DNA of 64,000 bases from Planctomycetota bacterium. Lineage in GTDB: Bacteria; Planctomycetota; Planctomycetia; Pirellulales; Pirellulaceae. How positions within the stretch are numbered: the stretch's first letter is position 1; each line of letters starts with the position of its first letter. This document shows positions 1 to 8,456 of this stretch, piece by piece. Under the pieces are notes generated by a model. It had not been told where the DNA came from and ran no database searches. It was given only the letters and a program-made list of their open reading frames with translations. The position numbers and the translations under genes were made by a program. The DNA lies in the NCBI GenBank assembly GCA_014381825.1, contig JACNKX010000112.1:58941-122940 (forward strand). The letters run 5' to 3'.

Positions 1-395
1 TCCGATTAGGATCCACGCTTGACGAGTCTGCAGACGACGATCTAGTGATCGCCCCCGAGTTGCTTGCCATGCATCGCAACACGATGCATGTTGTTGATCC
101 GAGTGAAGATTCTGCTGTTTCGTCTTGCTTCATGTCGGGCTACGGCAGATCGGTGAACAACACCGGTTCTTATCTTAGGCACGCTCTAGCCGTGCGATAC
201 TTTTCGCCAACCGAGATCCTTCGACAGTTAGCGTTTCCTGATTCGTTCACGCTACCCGATTCAACATCTCGCGCAACCGTGTGGCGAATGGTCGGCAATA
301 GCCTGTCGCTTCCTGCAGCGCGATACATCCTCGAAGCGATTCCCGGGCTCATCTCACGAAGATCTCGCTTCGTTCGTGTCACAGAAGAGGAATAG
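1..395 (+). CDS. DNMT2-like C5-cytosine methyltransferase, C-terminal part (5' end outside window)
   Basis: The reading frame is open from the left edge (codons from position 3) to a TAG at 393-395, so this is the 3' end of a longer gene. The visible ~130 residues match the target-recognition and C-terminal region of the DNMT2/TRDMT1 branch of C5-cytosine methyltransferases: a CF(M)xGYG motif like the CFT motif of DNMT2, an NTGSYL element, RYFSPTEI, a (L/A)FPDSF element and the closing RxxGNSL motif (motif X). DNMT2 enzymes methylate C38 of certain tRNAs, while close relatives act on DNA. The catalytic PCQ and ENV motifs would lie outside the window and cannot be checked. An internal GTG at 45 is an unlikely start because homology continues upstream. 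It converges on the phosphodiesterase gene with an 18 bp gap. Confidence 0.75.
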   Translation, partial: RLGSTLDESADDDLVIAPELLAMHRNTMHVVDPSEDSAVSSCFMSGYGRSVNNTGSYLRHALAVRYFSPTEILRQLAFPDSFTLPDSTSRATVWRMVGNSLSLPAARYILEAIPGLISRRSRFVRVTEEE

Positions 396-413
396 CAGCG
401 ATGAAGACGCTGT

Positions 414-917
414 TTACTGCCGGTCGGCATCGCAGAGCCAGACGATTTCCGCAGCCATCGAGTCGGTCTCCAGGATCACGATAGAGGGTTTTCCGTACGA
501 CCAGCCACTTGTCTCACCGGGATTGATCCATAGTCGATTGGCCTCGTCGCGGTGGATGCGGGGCTTGTGGGTGTGGGCATAGACGATGATGTCTAAGCCA
601 TCGACGGGTTCGCGGATCAGTTCGCGTTGGTGGGTGAGTAGCACTCGTTTGCCGTTTGCAAGTTGAATGCAGAATGGTGGTTCGCCAATCTCGCCGATGA
701 TTTGCATGCCGCCCCGGACGCCGACTTTATTGCCTTCGTTGTCGCCGAAGCTGGCGATCATTGGACAGTTCACCTTGCGAAGCGGTGGGATCGCAAAGGT
801 CGATACAAGATCGCCGGCAAACAGCACAAGCTCACACTCGCGCCGATTAAACTCAGCAACCGCCAAGCGGATGTTGTCGAGGTGATCGTGAGTGTCTGCG
901 AAGATTCCAACTAACAT
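414..917 (-). CDS. YfcE/MJ0936-family metallophosphoesterase
   Basis: 167 residues, the usual size of small YfcE-type phosphodiesterases. The five metal-binding blocks are in order: DTH at residues 8-10, GD at 35-36, GDNE at 58-61, a TH at 95-96 and AHTH at 114-117 (the family usually has GHTH or AHTH). These coordinate a dinuclear metal centre that hydrolyses phosphodiester bonds; the physiological substrate is generally unknown. No signal peptide, so cytoplasmic. It lies 106 bp downstream of hisB on the same strand. The gap holds a strong inverted repeat, so it may be transcribed separately from the histidine genes. Confidence 0.88.
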   Translation of the reverse strand: MLVGIFADTHDHLDNIRLAVAEFNRRECELVLFAGDLVSTFAIPPLRKVNCPMIASFGDNEGNKVGVRGGMQIIGEIGEPPFCIQLANGKRVLLTHQRELIREPVDGLDIIVYAHTHKPRIHRDEANRLWINPGETSGWSYGKPSIVILETDSMAAEIVWLCDADRQ

Positions 918-936
918 AGTGAGACGGCCTATTCAG

Positions 937-1008
937 CTCGTTTAACGGCAAGCCGAAGGCGTCGGTGTGTCATGGAATGCAGTCGCCTTCGGCTTGCCGT
1001 TAAACGAG
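937..1008. repeat. Perfect 25-bp inverted repeat (long hairpin) between hisB and phosphodiesterase
   Basis: Arms at 937-961 and 984-1008 are exact reverse complements over 25 bases, separated by a 22-base loop. The arm core reads ggcaagccgaaggcg. There is no T-tract following the stem on either strand, so it does not look like a standard intrinsic terminator, although it could still end or attenuate transcription between hisB and the downstream gene. The perfection and length of the arms suggest a dispersed palindromic (REP/MITE-like) element; this is inference. Confidence 0.8.
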
Positions 1009-1023
1009 GAAGTTGCATCACCG

Positions 1024-1617
1024 TTAGCTGCTCAACGTGCCTTTGGTGCTGGGCACGCCCGGCACTCTCGGATCTTGTTCGACGGCCATTCGCAAGGCGC
1101 GGGCCGCGCCTTTGAAGATCGCTTCGCTGATGTGGTGACTGTTGCGACCGTGATGCAAAACAACGTGCAGGTTCGCTAGTGCATTGGCTGCAGTCGCCTG
1201 CCAGAAGTCTTCGACCAACTCACTATCGAACTCACCAATCTTCTGAGAAGGAAAGTCGGCGCTAAAGACCATGAAGTATCTTCCGCTCAGATCGATCGCT
1301 GTCGTGACGAGTGTTTCTTCCATCGGCAGGGTAAAGTGTCCGTAACGGCGGATACCCATTTTGTCACCCAGTGCCTGCTTGATGGCTTGTCCGAAACAGA
1401 TACCGACATCTTCGACGGTGTGGTGTTGATCGACGTGCAGATCACCCTTTGCCGCGACACTTAGATCGATCACCGCATGACGAGTCAGCAACTCGAGCAT
1501 GTGATCGAGGAAGCCGACTCCCGTTTGAATTTGCGCCTTGCCGCTGCCATCGAGGTTCAGCTCAAGTGAGATCTCGGTTTCGTTCGTCTTGCGGTCGATC
1601 TTCGCAGTGCGCGACAT
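1024..1617 (-). CDS. hisB: Imidazoleglycerol-phosphate dehydratase
   Basis: Sixth step of histidine biosynthesis: dehydrates imidazoleglycerol phosphate to imidazoleacetol phosphate. 197 residues, the length of a monofunctional IGPD with no phosphatase domain. The two metal-binding signatures are visible: DQHHTVED at residues 63-70 and [11 protein letters not shown] at 159-169, which supply the Mn-binding histidines and glutamates. The N-terminal GVGFLDHML block at 33-41 is also typical. It follows hisC by 19 bp on the same strand. The product of this enzyme is the substrate of HisC next door. Confidence 0.97.
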   Translation of the reverse strand: MSRTAKIDRKTNETEISLELNLDGSGKAQIQTGVGFLDHMLELLTRHAVIDLSVAAKGDLHVDQHHTVEDVGICFGQAIKQALGDKMGIRRYGHFTLPMEETLVTTAIDLSGRYFMVFSADFPSQKIGEFDSELVEDFWQATAANALANLHVVLHHGRNSHHISEAIFKGAARALRMAVEQDPRVPGVPSTKGTLSS

Positions 1618-1636
1618 GGTCCGTCTGCTTTCAGTT

Positions 1637-2686
1637 CTAGCGTTCGAGCATTGTCTTCAGCAACGCCAGGCAGGCGTCGACTTGTTCATCCGTACCAACG
1701 CTGATACGCAATCCTTCGCACCAGCCTGAATAGTTCATGTATCGGATCAGAACGCGGTTGTTTTTCAACTCTTCGTAAAGCGGTTGTACCGGTCGCGAGG
1801 GGTGCGTACACCAGACAAAGTTGGCTTGGGAGGGGATCACCGAAAATCCGAGTTGCTCCAGCGCGGACGTCATCCGCTGGCGGGTGGCGATCACCTTCGC
1901 GCGGTTCGCGGCGAACCATGCTTGGTCGTCGATCGCAGCGGTGGCACCGGCGATCGACAGCGCGTCGCAGTTGTACGAATCTTTGACTTTCATCAGCTCG
2001 GCGATGATCGGCGGTTGAGCGATTAAGAATCCAAAACGAAGCCCTGCCAATCCGTACGATTTGCTTAGCGTACGCGCCACCATGACATTCTCATCCTGTC
2101 GCACCAAATCGATGCACGTCTCTTCAGCAAAATCTCCGTACGCTTCGTCGACCAGCAGTGGACATGGAAGTTTCTCGGCGATCATTGCTATCTCGCTCCT
2201 AGCGATCACAGTCCCCGTAGGACTATTTGGGTTCGGCAAGAACACGAGTTTCAGCCGCTCGGTGGCCGCGCCGAAGGCATCCGGGAGCGTCCAGTCATCG
2301 TTAAAGCGAACCTCATCGCAGTTCGCTCCCTGAATTTCAGCCAACGTGCGATAGAGGACATAGCTCGGATACGGCAGGCGCAAAAGATCGCCTTCGCCCA
2401 CGTAAGCTCGCGTCAAAATCGTGAGAATATCGTCACTACCGTTTCCACACAGGATCCAATCTGGTTCGACGCCCAATACTTCCGCAGCTCGTCGGCGGAA
2501 TGAATTGCCGACAGGATCGGGATACTTCACGAGTCCTTGTTCAAGCGCTGCTTGTATCGCTTGAGTCACCTTCTGCGAAGGAGGATAAGGATTCTCGTTC
2601 GTGTTCAGCTTAATAAACTTGCCCGCCTGCGGTTGTTCACCGGGCGTGTAGCCTGACATGGCGGCGATGTTAGGACGAACGGGCAT
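1637..2686 (-). CDS. hisC: Histidinol-phosphate aminotransferase
   Basis: PLP-dependent fold-type I aminotransferase that converts imidazoleacetol phosphate to histidinol phosphate using glutamate. 349 residues, normal for HisC. Visible landmarks are the substrate-side [12 protein letters not shown] (26-37), the PNPNSPTG block (151-158), the cofactor aspartate in LVDEAYGDF (D180), the Schiff-base lysine in [12 protein letters not shown] (K209), and the C-terminal LRISVG carrying the carboxylate-binding arginine. Middle gene of hisD-hisC-hisB, 34 bp from hisD and 19 bp from hisB. Confidence 0.96.
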   Translation of the reverse strand: MPVRPNIAAMSGYTPGEQPQAGKFIKLNTNENPYPPSQKVTQAIQAALEQGLVKYPDPVGNSFRRRAAEVLGVEPDWILCGNGSDDILTILTRAYVGEGDLLRLPYPSYVLYRTLAEIQGANCDEVRFNDDWTLPDAFGAATERLKLVFLPNPNSPTGTVIARSEIAMIAEKLPCPLLVDEAYGDFAEETCIDLVRQDENVMVARTLSKSYGLAGLRFGFLIAQPPIIAELMKVKDSYNCDALSIAGATAAIDDQAWFAANRAKVIATRQRMTSALEQLGFSVIPSQANFVWCTHPSRPVQPLYEELKNNRVLIRYMNYSGWCEGLRISVGTDEQVDACLALLKTMLER

Positions 2687-2693
2687 AGTATGG

Positions 2694-2730
2694 GAGAAGT
2701 CAGAGGTCTTTAATCTGAGGTCAGCTGAGG
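2694..2730. repeat. Short AGTCAGAGGT-type repeat trace in the hisD-hisC junction
   Basis: The plus strand reads gagaagtcagaggtc at 2694-2708, followed by a degenerate second copy (ctgaggtcagctgagg). The 15-mer is identical to the reverse complement of 40637-40651 inside uvrA, where the same short-repeat type has expanded. It sits in the 34 bp gap between hisD and hisC and runs into the last codons of hisD. See the uvrA repeat entry. Confidence 0.55.
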
Positions 2731-4088
2731 CGGATATCGACGCTGGCTCGGTGAGCCGTGAGGCCTTCTTTATCAGCCATGGTTTGGATCGCGGGAGCGA
2801 TTTCTTTCAAAGCTTGTTCGCTATAGGAGATGATGCTGCCGGATCGGAGGAAGTCATTTGCGGTTAGACCAGCAGCCCAGCGAGCGGTGCCGCTTGTTGG
2901 CAACACGTGCGAGGGGCCAGCGGCGTAGTCGCCTAACGCGACCGGCGAGTAATTGCCTAAGAATGTCGCTCCGGCATTGCGGATCTTGTTGATCAGCGAT
3001 TCGGCGTGGTCGGTCGCGATGTGGAGGTGTTCGGGCGCGATGGCATCGGTGATCTCGCAGGCTTCGTTCTCGTCGCGAACAAGAATGAGATAACCGAAAG
3101 ACTCCAAACTCTGAATCGTCAATTCAGATCGAGAGAGCATTGCAACTTGTTTCGCAAGTTCGGCGGCTGTTGCTTCGAGAACCTCTTCGCTCCACGTCAC
3201 CAGAATGCTTGCGCCTGGAGCGTGCTCGGCTTGAGCTAACATATCGGCGGCCGTGAAGTCAGGTCGCGTCGATTCGTCGGCGATAACCACGACCTCGCTC
3301 GGCCCTGCGATCGAATCGATGTCCACTTCGCCGTAAACATACTTCTTGGCCAGCGCGACAAACAAGTTGCCAGGTCCGACGATCTTGTCGACCTTCGGAA
3401 GCCCTTTGACTCCGTAAGCCATCGCGGCAACAGCTTGAGCACCACCGATTCGATAGACTTCACTCACGCCGATCTCGTGACAAGTCGCCAGCACATCTGG
3501 ATTGTTTGCGCCGAACTCTGTTGGCGGAGCGACGACCACGACTTGCTCGACGCCGGCAGCTTTCGCAGGAACGGCCGTCATCAACACGGTCGACGGATAG
3601 GCCGCAGCGCCACCTGGCACACAAATTCCGATCCGCTCCAGTGGCAGATAACGCTGCCGCAGTGAGACACCGTTGGGGCGAGTCACTTCGACATCTTTGT
3701 GTAAAATCGCGGAGTGGAACTCGATGATGTTGCCGCGGATTCGGCGGATCGTTTCCAGAAACGCTGGGTCAGCCGCCGCGTGTGCCTTCGCGATTTCGTC
3801 AGGAGTCACTCGGATCGTGTCCGGTGTCAACTTCGCTCCGTCCAGCTTCTCGGTGTATCGAAGTAGCGCAGCGAGTCCCTCGTCACGTACTTCCTGCGTA
3901 ATCCGCTCGACAACTTGTTGAGGCGAGAGCGGCTCGCCGAACGTGGCGATCGTCCGCTGGCGACCAGCTTCACTGACGATATTGCCTCGCGGGCTGAGCT
4001 TCTCGCGAAGTCCGCATAACGCCTCTTGCACGTCATCACGACGCGTGTCAATTCGTTGAATCTTGAGGCTTATGGCAGGTTCGGACAT
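2721..4088 (-). CDS. hisD: Histidinol dehydrogenase
   Basis: Zn-dependent enzyme that performs the last two steps of histidine synthesis, oxidising L-histidinol to L-histidine with two NAD. 455 residues, about 20 more than the typical bacterial enzyme because of a longer N-terminus (residues 1-25). Recognisable blocks are the GGAAAYPSTVLM nucleotide region, the GPGNLFVALAKK block followed by DIDSIAGPSEV, AEHAPGAS, the catalytic IAPEHLHI histidine and the C-terminal PSHVLPTSGTARW signature. First gene of the minus-strand hisDCB set; 144 bp separate it from the upstream cupin gene. Confidence 0.97.
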   Translation of the reverse strand: MSEPAISLKIQRIDTRRDDVQEALCGLREKLSPRGNIVSEAGRQRTIATFGEPLSPQQVVERITQEVRDEGLAALLRYTEKLDGAKLTPDTIRVTPDEIAKAHAAADPAFLETIRRIRGNIIEFHSAILHKDVEVTRPNGVSLRQRYLPLERIGICVPGGAAAYPSTVLMTAVPAKAAGVEQVVVVAPPTEFGANNPDVLATCHEIGVSEVYRIGGAQAVAAMAYGVKGLPKVDKIVGPGNLFVALAKKYVYGEVDIDSIAGPSEVVVIADESTRPDFTAADMLAQAEHAPGASILVTWSEEVLEATAAELAKQVAMLSRSELTIQSLESFGYLILVRDENEACEITDAIAPEHLHIATDHAESLINKIRNAGATFLGNYSPVALGDYAAGPSHVLPTSGTARWAAGLTANDFLRSGSIISYSEQALKEIAPAIQTMADKEGLTAHRASVDIRLS

Positions 4089-4232
4089 GGACTTCTCGGC
4101 GATTCACTCTCAAAGCGATATGCGGCAATTCGATCAGACGCTTGAACTCCCCATTTTGTTCGCCAAGCCGCAAGATGGAAAGGGCTGGTCAAAGAATGGC
4201 TGAGCGGAACACGCACATTTGCTCCGAGCCGC

Positions 4233-4604
4233 TCACGGAGATTCCGGCGTATCCGACTCGAATAGGATCAATCGAACGAACTCGCCTACGACTGTCGCCC
4301 GGTGACGGTACGCCGATCCAGCTGGAATCCAAATCGCGTCGCCTTCGCTGACAGATATGGATCGGTCCTCAAAGCGAACCTCAAGTCGCCCTTGCGTGAC
4401 GTAACCGACATGCCCGCTTTCACACCAACCATCTTCCTCGAATCCCTGCCGAAACTCGACGAAGCGAATGACTTGCCCGCTACGATTAACTCGCTTCTCG
4501 CGCACGAATGGTTTGATATCGTCCCACGGTAGCGCCGAGAACTCGATCAAACATTCATTGAAGTCTGGTAGACTCCCTTTGGCATCAGCGTTGGCTGGAT
4601 TCAT
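4233..4604 (-). CDS. Cupin-domain protein
   Basis: 123 residues forming a single small beta-barrel cupin. The region around 65-110 (GHVGYVTQGRLEVRF ... GDAIWIPAGSAYRH) fits cupin motifs 1 and 2 with their GxxxxVxxG and PAGxxH features, though the first motif carries fewer metal-ligand histidines than usual. The function cannot be told from sequence: such proteins may be sugar-binding, an isomerase, or a regulator domain. It lies upstream of hisD with a 144 bp gap and is divergent from the methyltransferase gene, with 165 bp between them. Confidence 0.8.
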   Translation of the reverse strand: MNPANADAKGSLPDFNECLIEFSALPWDDIKPFVREKRVNRSGQVIRFVEFRQGFEEDGWCESGHVGYVTQGRLEVRFEDRSISVSEGDAIWIPAGSAYRHRATVVGEFVRLILFESDTPESP

Positions 4605-4769
4605 GACAACTCTATCGAAGCGTTAGACGTGTTTTAAGATCAAGAGGGATAATAGTCGGATCGAGCGTTTGCTGGCTGTACCGAATCCATTATTGGTCGA
4701 GGCGATGAAGCGTTCAATTCTGACGAGACAACCATAGCCGAACACAAGTTCGCGAGCTGAGAATCATTC

Positions 4770-5453
4770 ATGAATGACAAGCAAATCGGAACATTCTTTG
4801 ATTCACTGAGCGAAGATTACACGGCAGTAATCGAACGTTGCTTTCCTCGCTATCGCGAGATGCTGTGGGCGTTGCTCGACTATCTACCCACCGACAAGCC
4901 GATTGGCTCGATCCTGGAACTCGGGTGTGGAACTGGCAACTTGTCGGTCTTGCTGGCGAACGCGTTTCCCGCTGCTTCGATACGCGTTGTGGACGTATCG
5001 CGCGAATCGCTTGAACTCTCCCGAGCCCGACTTGACGATAGTCGCTTTGCATTCGAAGAGCGAGACTTTCGCGATTTGAGCTGCGATTCGAACAGTTTAG
5101 ATCTCGTCGTATCAAGCATCGCTGTCCATCACCTGACATCACTGGAAAAACGCCGGCTGTTTGCCCAGATCTACGACTGGTTAAAACCTGCTGGAACTTT
5201 CTGCTTCGCCGATCAATTCCGCGGCGCGACCGAAGACTTGTACCAACGGCATATACATCATTGGCACGAACAATCGATGGCGGCCGGGTCGAGTAGCGAT
5301 GAGTGGGAAATGTGGATGGACCATCAGCTCGAACACGATTTCCATGATTCGCTGACCGACCAAGTCGATTGGCTGCGCGACGCGGGGTTTTCGATCATCG
5401 ATTGCCCTTGGCGGTACTTGCTGTGGGCGATTGTACAAGCAAGGAAATCGTAA
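4770..5453 (+). CDS. Class I SAM-dependent methyltransferase
   Basis: 227 residues with a Rossmann-fold methyltransferase core. Motif I is LELGCGTGN at about residues 49-57, the acidic residue ending strand 2 is in RVVDVS at ~72-77, and motif post-I/IV is seen in LDLVVSSIAVHHL near 112-124. The DWLKPAGTFCFADQF stretch near 140-153 is the usual motif VI region. Substrate unknown; small cytoplasmic methyltransferases of this class act on lipids, quinones or metabolites. It stands alone on the plus strand between two minus-strand operons. Confidence 0.87.
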   Translation: MNDKQIGTFFDSLSEDYTAVIERCFPRYREMLWALLDYLPTDKPIGSILELGCGTGNLSVLLANAFPAASIRVVDVSRESLELSRARLDDSRFAFEERDFRDLSCDSNSLDLVVSSIAVHHLTSLEKRRLFAQIYDWLKPAGTFCFADQFRGATEDLYQRHIHHWHEQSMAAGSSSDEWEMWMDHQLEHDFHDSLTDQVDWLRDAGFSIIDCPWRYLLWAIVQARKS

Positions 5454-5483
5454 TCGCGTAGCGACGTCGTCGCTGGCACGGAG

Positions 5484-7040
5484 TTATCGCCGCCATTTCA
5501 ACACAGTCTTCATTAAAGACTTTACGGTCGGCGTGAGCCTTGTTCGATTGAACGCGTCGCCGACCTTACGAATTGCCTCGGCCTGTGTCGGGTACGGGTG
5601 AATCGCGCTGGCGACCTGTCCAAGGCGAATACCATGCGTCATCGCCAGACTAAGCTCGCCGATCATGTCGCCGGCGTGCGCGGCAACAACCGTGGCCCCA
5701 AGGATTCTCCCTTTTCGATCTGCATGGACGCGGACGAAGCCTTCGTCTTCGCCGTCCAAGATGGCGCGATCGATTTCTTTCATTGCCACGGTAAACGATT
5801 GAAACTCCTTGCCGTTTGCTTCCAACTCGCCCGTCGTCTGTCCGACGTGAGCCAATTCGGGTTCTGTGTAGGTACACCAAGGAATGGTCAGCGCACTTGC
5901 CCGCCCTCGTCCGAAGAACAACGCATTGCCGATCACGATTCTCGCGAGGAAGTCGGCAGAGTGGGTGAACTGATACTTCGACGCGACGTCGCCGGCGGCG
6001 AAAATGATTGGATTCGTTGTTTCCAAGCGATCGTTGACTGTGATTCCCTTCTTGTGGAAGTCAACGCCAGCCGCGTCGAGACCAAGATTCTCGACATTCG
6101 GTGCGCGTCCGACTGCGACCATCAATTGATCGACAGCAACGTCGTAGTGCTCGTCGCTGTGTTCCGAATTAGCGGCAAGGTGGATTCCATCCGACTCTTG
6201 TCGCAGCCGTAGGTTTCTGGCGCAGCAGCGCAAATCGACCCCATCTCGCAACAACGACTGCAAAGCGATATCAGCCGCCTCGCGGTCCTCGCGAGGAAGT
6301 ATCCCATGTTCGGATTCGATCAGCACCACTTCGCTACCAAAGCGACGAAAGGCCTGGCTCAGTTCGCAGCCGATCGGGCCAGCGCCAATGAATCCGATGC
6401 GTCGCGGCAATTCGGTCAATGAAAAGATGGTCTCGTTAGTGAGGTAGGGGACCGAATCGAGACCCTCAATCGGAGGAGCGGCGGCACGTGCGCCGGTCGC
6501 CACGCAAGCTTTGGTAAAGCGGATCGTTTTGCCGTCGATCTCGAACGTTGTCCGGCCGCTAAACTCGCCGTCGCCGATGAAGACGTCGATACCAAGATCG
6601 CTGAATCTCGCAGCAGAATCGTGATGGCTGATGTCCGCTCGAACTCGGCGCAGCCTCTCCATGACGGCAGGAAAGTCGACCGATGCCCCTTCTGGAACGC
6701 GAACACCGAACTGATGGGCGTTGCGTACAGACGCCGCAGCCTTTCCGGAAGCGATAAGCGCCTTCGAAGGAACGCAACCAACATTGAGGCAATCACCTCC
6801 CATCAAATGTTTTTCGACCAAGGCGACTTTCGCACCAAGGCCCGCGGCACCGATTGCGGTCACGAGCCCTGCTGGTCCCGCTCCGATTACAAGTAGATTA
6901 TATCGACCGTTCGGCTCTGGGTTCTTCCAGTCACGCGGATGGACGAAATCGGCCCAGCGTTGATTGTGTTCGTCCCACGGATTTGTTGCGGGAATATCTA
7001 TCAAGGGCGATGGTTCGAAGGGGCCACGTTGATCAGTCAT
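5484..7040 (-). CDS. Class I pyridine nucleotide-disulfide oxidoreductase (MerA/Lpd-like)
   Basis: 518-residue flavoprotein of the glutathione reductase/dihydrolipoamide dehydrogenase family. An FAD-binding GAGPAG is at 53-58, the redox-active disulfide is in GGDCLNVGCVPSK (C84, C89), an NAD(P)-binding GAGPIGCELSQ block follows mid-protein, and the FAD-closing region AAGDVAS and the interface-histidine motif IHPYPTQAEA are present. Databases often label such proteins mercuric reductase. However, there is no N-terminal heavy-metal-associated domain and no C-terminal vicinal cysteine pair, so Hg(II) reduction is not supported. It ends a three-gene minus-strand operon, 15 bp after gdhA. Its electron acceptor is unknown. 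Confidence 0.9.
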   Translation of the reverse strand: MTDQRGPFEPSPLIDIPATNPWDEHNQRWADFVHPRDWKNPEPNGRYNLLVIGAGPAGLVTAIGAAGLGAKVALVEKHLMGGDCLNVGCVPSKALIASGKAAASVRNAHQFGVRVPEGASVDFPAVMERLRRVRADISHHDSAARFSDLGIDVFIGDGEFSGRTTFEIDGKTIRFTKACVATGARAAAPPIEGLDSVPYLTNETIFSLTELPRRIGFIGAGPIGCELSQAFRRFGSEVVLIESEHGILPREDREAADIALQSLLRDGVDLRCCARNLRLRQESDGIHLAANSEHSDEHYDVAVDQLMVAVGRAPNVENLGLDAAGVDFHKKGITVNDRLETTNPIIFAAGDVASKYQFTHSADFLARIVIGNALFFGRGRASALTIPWCTYTEPELAHVGQTTGELEANGKEFQSFTVAMKEIDRAILDGEDEGFVRVHADRKGRILGATVVAAHAGDMIGELSLAMTHGIRLGQVASAIHPYPTQAEAIRKVGDAFNRTRLTPTVKSLMKTVLKWRR

Positions 7041-7055
7041 ATTGACTCCGTTCGG

Positions 7056-8411
7056 TTAGACAACTCCGTACGCCAACATCGCATCTGCGACTTTCACGAA
7101 GCCTGCGATGTTCGCGCCTCGCACATAGTTCACATAGCCATCGCCATTCTCGCCATGCGAAATACATTTCTCGTGAATGTCTTGCATGATCGTGCGAAGA
7201 CGTTGGTCGACTTCTTCGCGACTCCAGGACAGGCGCAACGCGTTTTGACTTTGCTCAAGCCCTGAGACCGCGACGCCACCCGCGTTTGCTGCTTTGGCCG
7301 GGCCGAATAGCACTTTGTTATTTAAGAACGCATGAACGGCACCGAGTTCCGTTGGCATATTCGCGCCCTCGCTGACCGCTTGAATCCCATTCGTCAATAA
7401 CGCCTCAGCATCCTGTAAATTGATTTCGTTCTGCGTGGCGCAAGGGAACGCGATCTCGGCGGGAACGCTCCAAGGCCGTTGCCCTTCGAAGAAGCTTGCC
7501 CTCGGAAACTTCGTTGTGTACTCGGCGATCCTGCCACGGCGAACTTCCTTAAGTTCTTTGATGAATTCGAGCTTTTCTGCGTCGATGCCATCGGGGTCCT
7601 GGATGAAGCCTGATGAATCGGACATCGTGACAACCTTTGCACCCAATTGCGTTGCCTTCTCGACCGTGTAGATCGCCACATTTCCTGAACCCGATACGAG
7701 ACACGTCCTATCTTGAAGGCTATCGCCACGGTGCTTCAGCATATTCTCGCAGAAGTAAACGCACCCGTAGCCGGTCGCCTCGGTGCGAACCAAGCTGCCG
7801 CCGAACGCGAGCCCTTTACCGGTGAGGATGCCAGTAAAGCGGTTCTCCAATCGCTTGTAGAAGCCGAACAAGTAGCTGATCTCTCGTGCTCCAACGCCGA
7901 TGTCTCCGGCCGGAACATCCGTATCCTCGCCGATGTGTCGATGCAGTTCGACCATCAGCGACTGGCAGAAACGCATCACTTCACGATCGCTCTTTCCCTT
8001 TGGATTAAAGTTCGAACCGCCTTTCGCTCCTCCCATTGGCAAACCCGTCAGGCTGTTTTTGAAGACTTGCTCGAAGCCAAGGAACTTCAATACGCTTTGC
8101 GTTACCGAAGGATGAAATCGCAGCCCACCTTTGTAGGGCCCGATCGAGTTGTTGAACTGCACTCGCCACGCCCGATTCGCTCGAATGTTTCCATCGTCGT
8201 CTTCCCACGTCACGCGAAAGATGATGATCCGATCTGGTTCCGTCATGCGTTCGAGGATCTGCGCGTCTTTGTACTGGCGATGCTCGTTGACGTAGGGCAT
8301 CAGCGTCTCGACGACTTCCCGAACCGCCTGATGAAACTCTGGTTCGCCCGGATTGCGTTTGACGAGCCCGCGCATAAAGAGATCGACTTCGTTTCGGATG
8401 TCGTCTGGCAT
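7056..8411 (-). CDS. gdhA: NADP-type glutamate dehydrogenase
   Basis: Catalyses reductive amination of 2-oxoglutarate with ammonia. About 451 residues and very close to enterobacterial GdhA throughout: GPYKGGLRFHP, the catalytic lysine in GGAKGGSNFNPKG, DVPAGDIGVG, TGKGLAFGGS, the nucleotide-binding GSGNVA and the C-terminal NIAGFVKVADAML. I place the start at 8411 (MPDDIRNE) because an in-frame GGAG lies 9 bases upstream; an ATG at 8426 would add five residues but has no Shine-Dalgarno-like sequence. It is sandwiched between a TVP38 membrane protein and a flavoprotein with gaps of 45 and 15 bp. Confidence 0.96.
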   Translation of the reverse strand: MPDDIRNEVDLFMRGLVKRNPGEPEFHQAVREVVETLMPYVNEHRQYKDAQILERMTEPDRIIIFRVTWEDDDGNIRANRAWRVQFNNSIGPYKGGLRFHPSVTQSVLKFLGFEQVFKNSLTGLPMGGAKGGSNFNPKGKSDREVMRFCQSLMVELHRHIGEDTDVPAGDIGVGAREISYLFGFYKRLENRFTGILTGKGLAFGGSLVRTEATGYGCVYFCENMLKHRGDSLQDRTCLVSGSGNVAIYTVEKATQLGAKVVTMSDSSGFIQDPDGIDAEKLEFIKELKEVRRGRIAEYTTKFPRASFFEGQRPWSVPAEIAFPCATQNEINLQDAEALLTNGIQAVSEGANMPTELGAVHAFLNNKVLFGPAKAANAGGVAVSGLEQSQNALRLSWSREEVDQRLRTIMQDIHEKCISHGENGDGYVNYVRGANIAGFVKVADAMLAYGVV

Positions 8412-8456
8412 GAGAATGTACTCCATGGGGAACGCTGATCGTCAGTCGACGGGCTC

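Noticed and set aside
5484..7040. Mercuric reductase (merA) identity
   Set aside because: No N-terminal metal-binding domain, no C-terminal vicinal cysteines, and no mer regulator or transporter nearby. Only the general class I flavoprotein features are present.
7713..8438. 241-codon plus-strand open frame over gdhA
   Set aside because: Antisense shadow of a highly conserved gene.
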